7,177 nt of DNA, taken from assembly GCA_946478645.1 (NCBI GenBank), contig CAMLCW010000268.1:1-7177 (forward strand), written 5' to 3'. A program made the position numbers and the translations under genes. This document shows positions 5,990 through 7,177 of this stretch, piece after piece (positions within the stretch are counted from its first letter, which is position 1; each line of letters opens with the position of its first letter). The notes below the pieces were generated by a model that saw only the letters and a program-made list of their open reading frames with translations, did no database searches and had not been told where the DNA came from. The stretch comes from an uncultured Variovorax sp. Lineage in GTDB: Bacteria > Pseudomonadota > Gammaproteobacteria > Burkholderiales > Burkholderiaceae.

Positions 5990-7177
5990 TCAAGCGGGCT
6001 TGATCCGGACCGCCTGCTTCGGCCTCGACAGGAACGCCAGGAATGCAAAGCCAATCGTGATCGCGCCCTGGAAGGCCCAGGCCGTGTCGAAGCCCCAGCC
6101 GTCCGCGATCATGGTGAACAACGGCGGGACGGCCGCACCGCCGATGGCAACGATGCTCAGCATCAGCCCGATCGCGGTCGGCACGTCGGAAATCAGGAAG
6201 CCGCTGTCGCGCTCGCCGGGGATCGACACCCACGGCACGAAGGCAGCGATCAATGAGGCACCGATGACGGCTGCAGCGACCTGGAGTCCCAGCAGGCCCA
6301 CGTGCGGGATAAGGAAGAACATCAGCGCCTCGACGACGCAGGCGCCCACGAAGGTGGGCAGCAGCCCGAATGCGCGGTCGGAGAGCCAGCCACCGATGAA
6401 TCCACCCGCGATGCCGCTGAACATCAGGATCGCGCCGATGCCTTCCGCCACGGAGGTGTCGACGTTCAGCGCCGCCTTGGCGTAGTGCGGCAACAGCTGC
6501 GCGGCGCTGAAATAGCTGCCGTAGGCGCCCAGCAGTGCCAGCCCCATGAGCCAGAGCGTCGGGTTGCCGAAGACGCGGCGCAGCGAGTTCTTGCCGAGGT
6601 GATGGCCCTCGAGCACGTCCCCGCTCCCGCTTGGCGGCGTGGGAAAGAGCGCCAGCACGAAGACCAGCGTCGCCAGGCCGATGCCGGCACCGATCGCCAA
6701 CCCTTCACGCCAGCCGAAAGCTGCCACCACCGGGCCCCAGCCGAACAGGCCGATCGCAGCGCCCAGAGTGAAGGCCCCGCCCTGGATCACGCCGTTGGCC
6801 GTGGCGAGTTCCTTGCCGCGAAACCAGGCCGCGGTGAGGCCGATGGCACTGCCGATGAAGACGGAGCCGCCGATCCCGCAAAGCAGCCGGCCCGCCAGAA
6901 GGATCTCGTAGGACGGTGCCCAGGCCGAGATGCCCGCGCCGATCGTCTCCGCCACGATCCCGAAGAGCATCGCGTTGCGCATGCCGTAGCGCTCTGCCAG
7001 CCAGCCGCCGGGAATGTTCGCGAGGTACACGCCTGACGTGTAGACGCCGTAGATGACGGCCGCCGTCCCGCGGTCGAGCCCGAGCCCGCCGAGTGAGACC
7101 GCGGTGCTCATGTACAGAATGAGGAAGCCGCGCATCCCGTAGTAGCTGAAGCGCTCCCACATCTCGCTGAAGTAGAG
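5990..7177 (-). CDS. MFS transporter, 5' end missing
   Basis: 395 codons are visible and the frame is open at the right edge; the first visible residues are [18 protein letters not shown], so the methionine at 7162 is internal. The protein is highly hydrophobic with about 12 predicted helices, typical of the major facilitator superfamily, which moves small solutes across the inner membrane using ion gradients. Counting from that methionine, the loop motif [12 protein letters not shown] is at 52-63 with a counterpart GGWLSDR at 257-263, as expected from the duplicated six-helix halves; a hydrophilic central loop spans about 174-200. Missing N-terminal sequence is probably short (perhaps 10-25 residues). 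The [12 protein letters not shown] segment resembles the first helix of POT/PTR2 peptide transporters, but the length and the rest of the protein fit generic MFS better. Substrate unknown. It converges on the TetR gene with a 10-base gap. Confidence 0.88.
   Translation of the reverse strand, partial: LYFSEMWERFSYYGMRGFLILYMSTAVSLGGLGLDRGTAAVIYGVYTSGVYLANIPGGWLAERYGMRNAMLFGIVAETIGAGISAWAPSYEILLAGRLLCGIGGSVFIGSAIGLTAAWFRGKELATANGVIQGGAFTLGAAIGLFGWGPVVAAFGWREGLAIGAGIGLATLVFVLALFPTPPSGSGDVLEGHHLGKNSLRRVFGNPTLWLMGLALLGAYGSYFSAAQLLPHYAKAALNVDTSVAEGIGAILMFSGIAGGFIGGWLSDRAFGLLPTFVGACVVEALMFFLIPHVGLLGLQVAAAVIGASLIAAFVPWVSIPGERDSGFLISDVPTAIGLMLSIVAIGGAAVPPLFTMIADGWGFDTAWAFQGAITIGFAFLAFLSRPKQAVRIKPA

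Noticed and set aside
5031..6485. Open plus-strand frame of 484 codons
   Set aside because: Overlaps the TetR gene in another frame and then runs antisense to the transporter; no conserved features.

Overview
The window is a stretch of chromosome from a GC-rich betaproteobacterium. Gene style, protein sequences and a GC-rich intergenic palindrome all suggest the Comamonadaceae (Variovorax-like). That placement is recognition from memory and has not been checked by a search. There are six protein genes, the two at the window edges incomplete. No tRNA, rRNA, CRISPR array, insertion sequence or phage gene was seen, and no gap between genes exceeds about 230 bases.

Layout from left to right: (1) an EgtB-family gene (ergothioneine sulfoxide synthase type, DinB plus FGE-sulfatase domains) on the minus strand, cut by the left edge; (2) a type II NADH dehydrogenase on the plus strand, divergent from egtB; (3) a 129-base convergent gap holding a compound GC-rich palindromic element that resembles a dispersed repeat; (4) on the minus strand, a probable two-gene unit read right to left: an AMP-forming fatty-acyl-CoA ligase, then a small exported staphylococcal-nuclease-like protein; (5) a TetR-family regulator on the plus strand, divergent from the ligase; the 228-base gap between them carries two strong palindromes; (6) an MFS transporter on the minus strand, cut by the right edge, converging on the regulator with only 10 bases between stop codons.

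The clearest functional grouping is the TetR regulator with the divergent acyl-CoA ligase. The likely model is a local repressor that senses an acyl-CoA or fatty acid and binds one or both palindromes. EgtB (thiol antioxidant synthesis) and NDH-2 (NADH:quinone oxidoreductase) are both redox genes sharing a divergent promoter region, but nothing visible proves co-regulation. I see no convincing new multi-gene system. The best items for a second look are the two palindromes before the ligase, the compound palindromic repeat, the unresolved EgtB versus selenoneine-synthase identity, an oligopeptide-transporter-like motif in an otherwise ordinary MFS protein, and a tandem 8-base repeat at the start of the nuclease gene.
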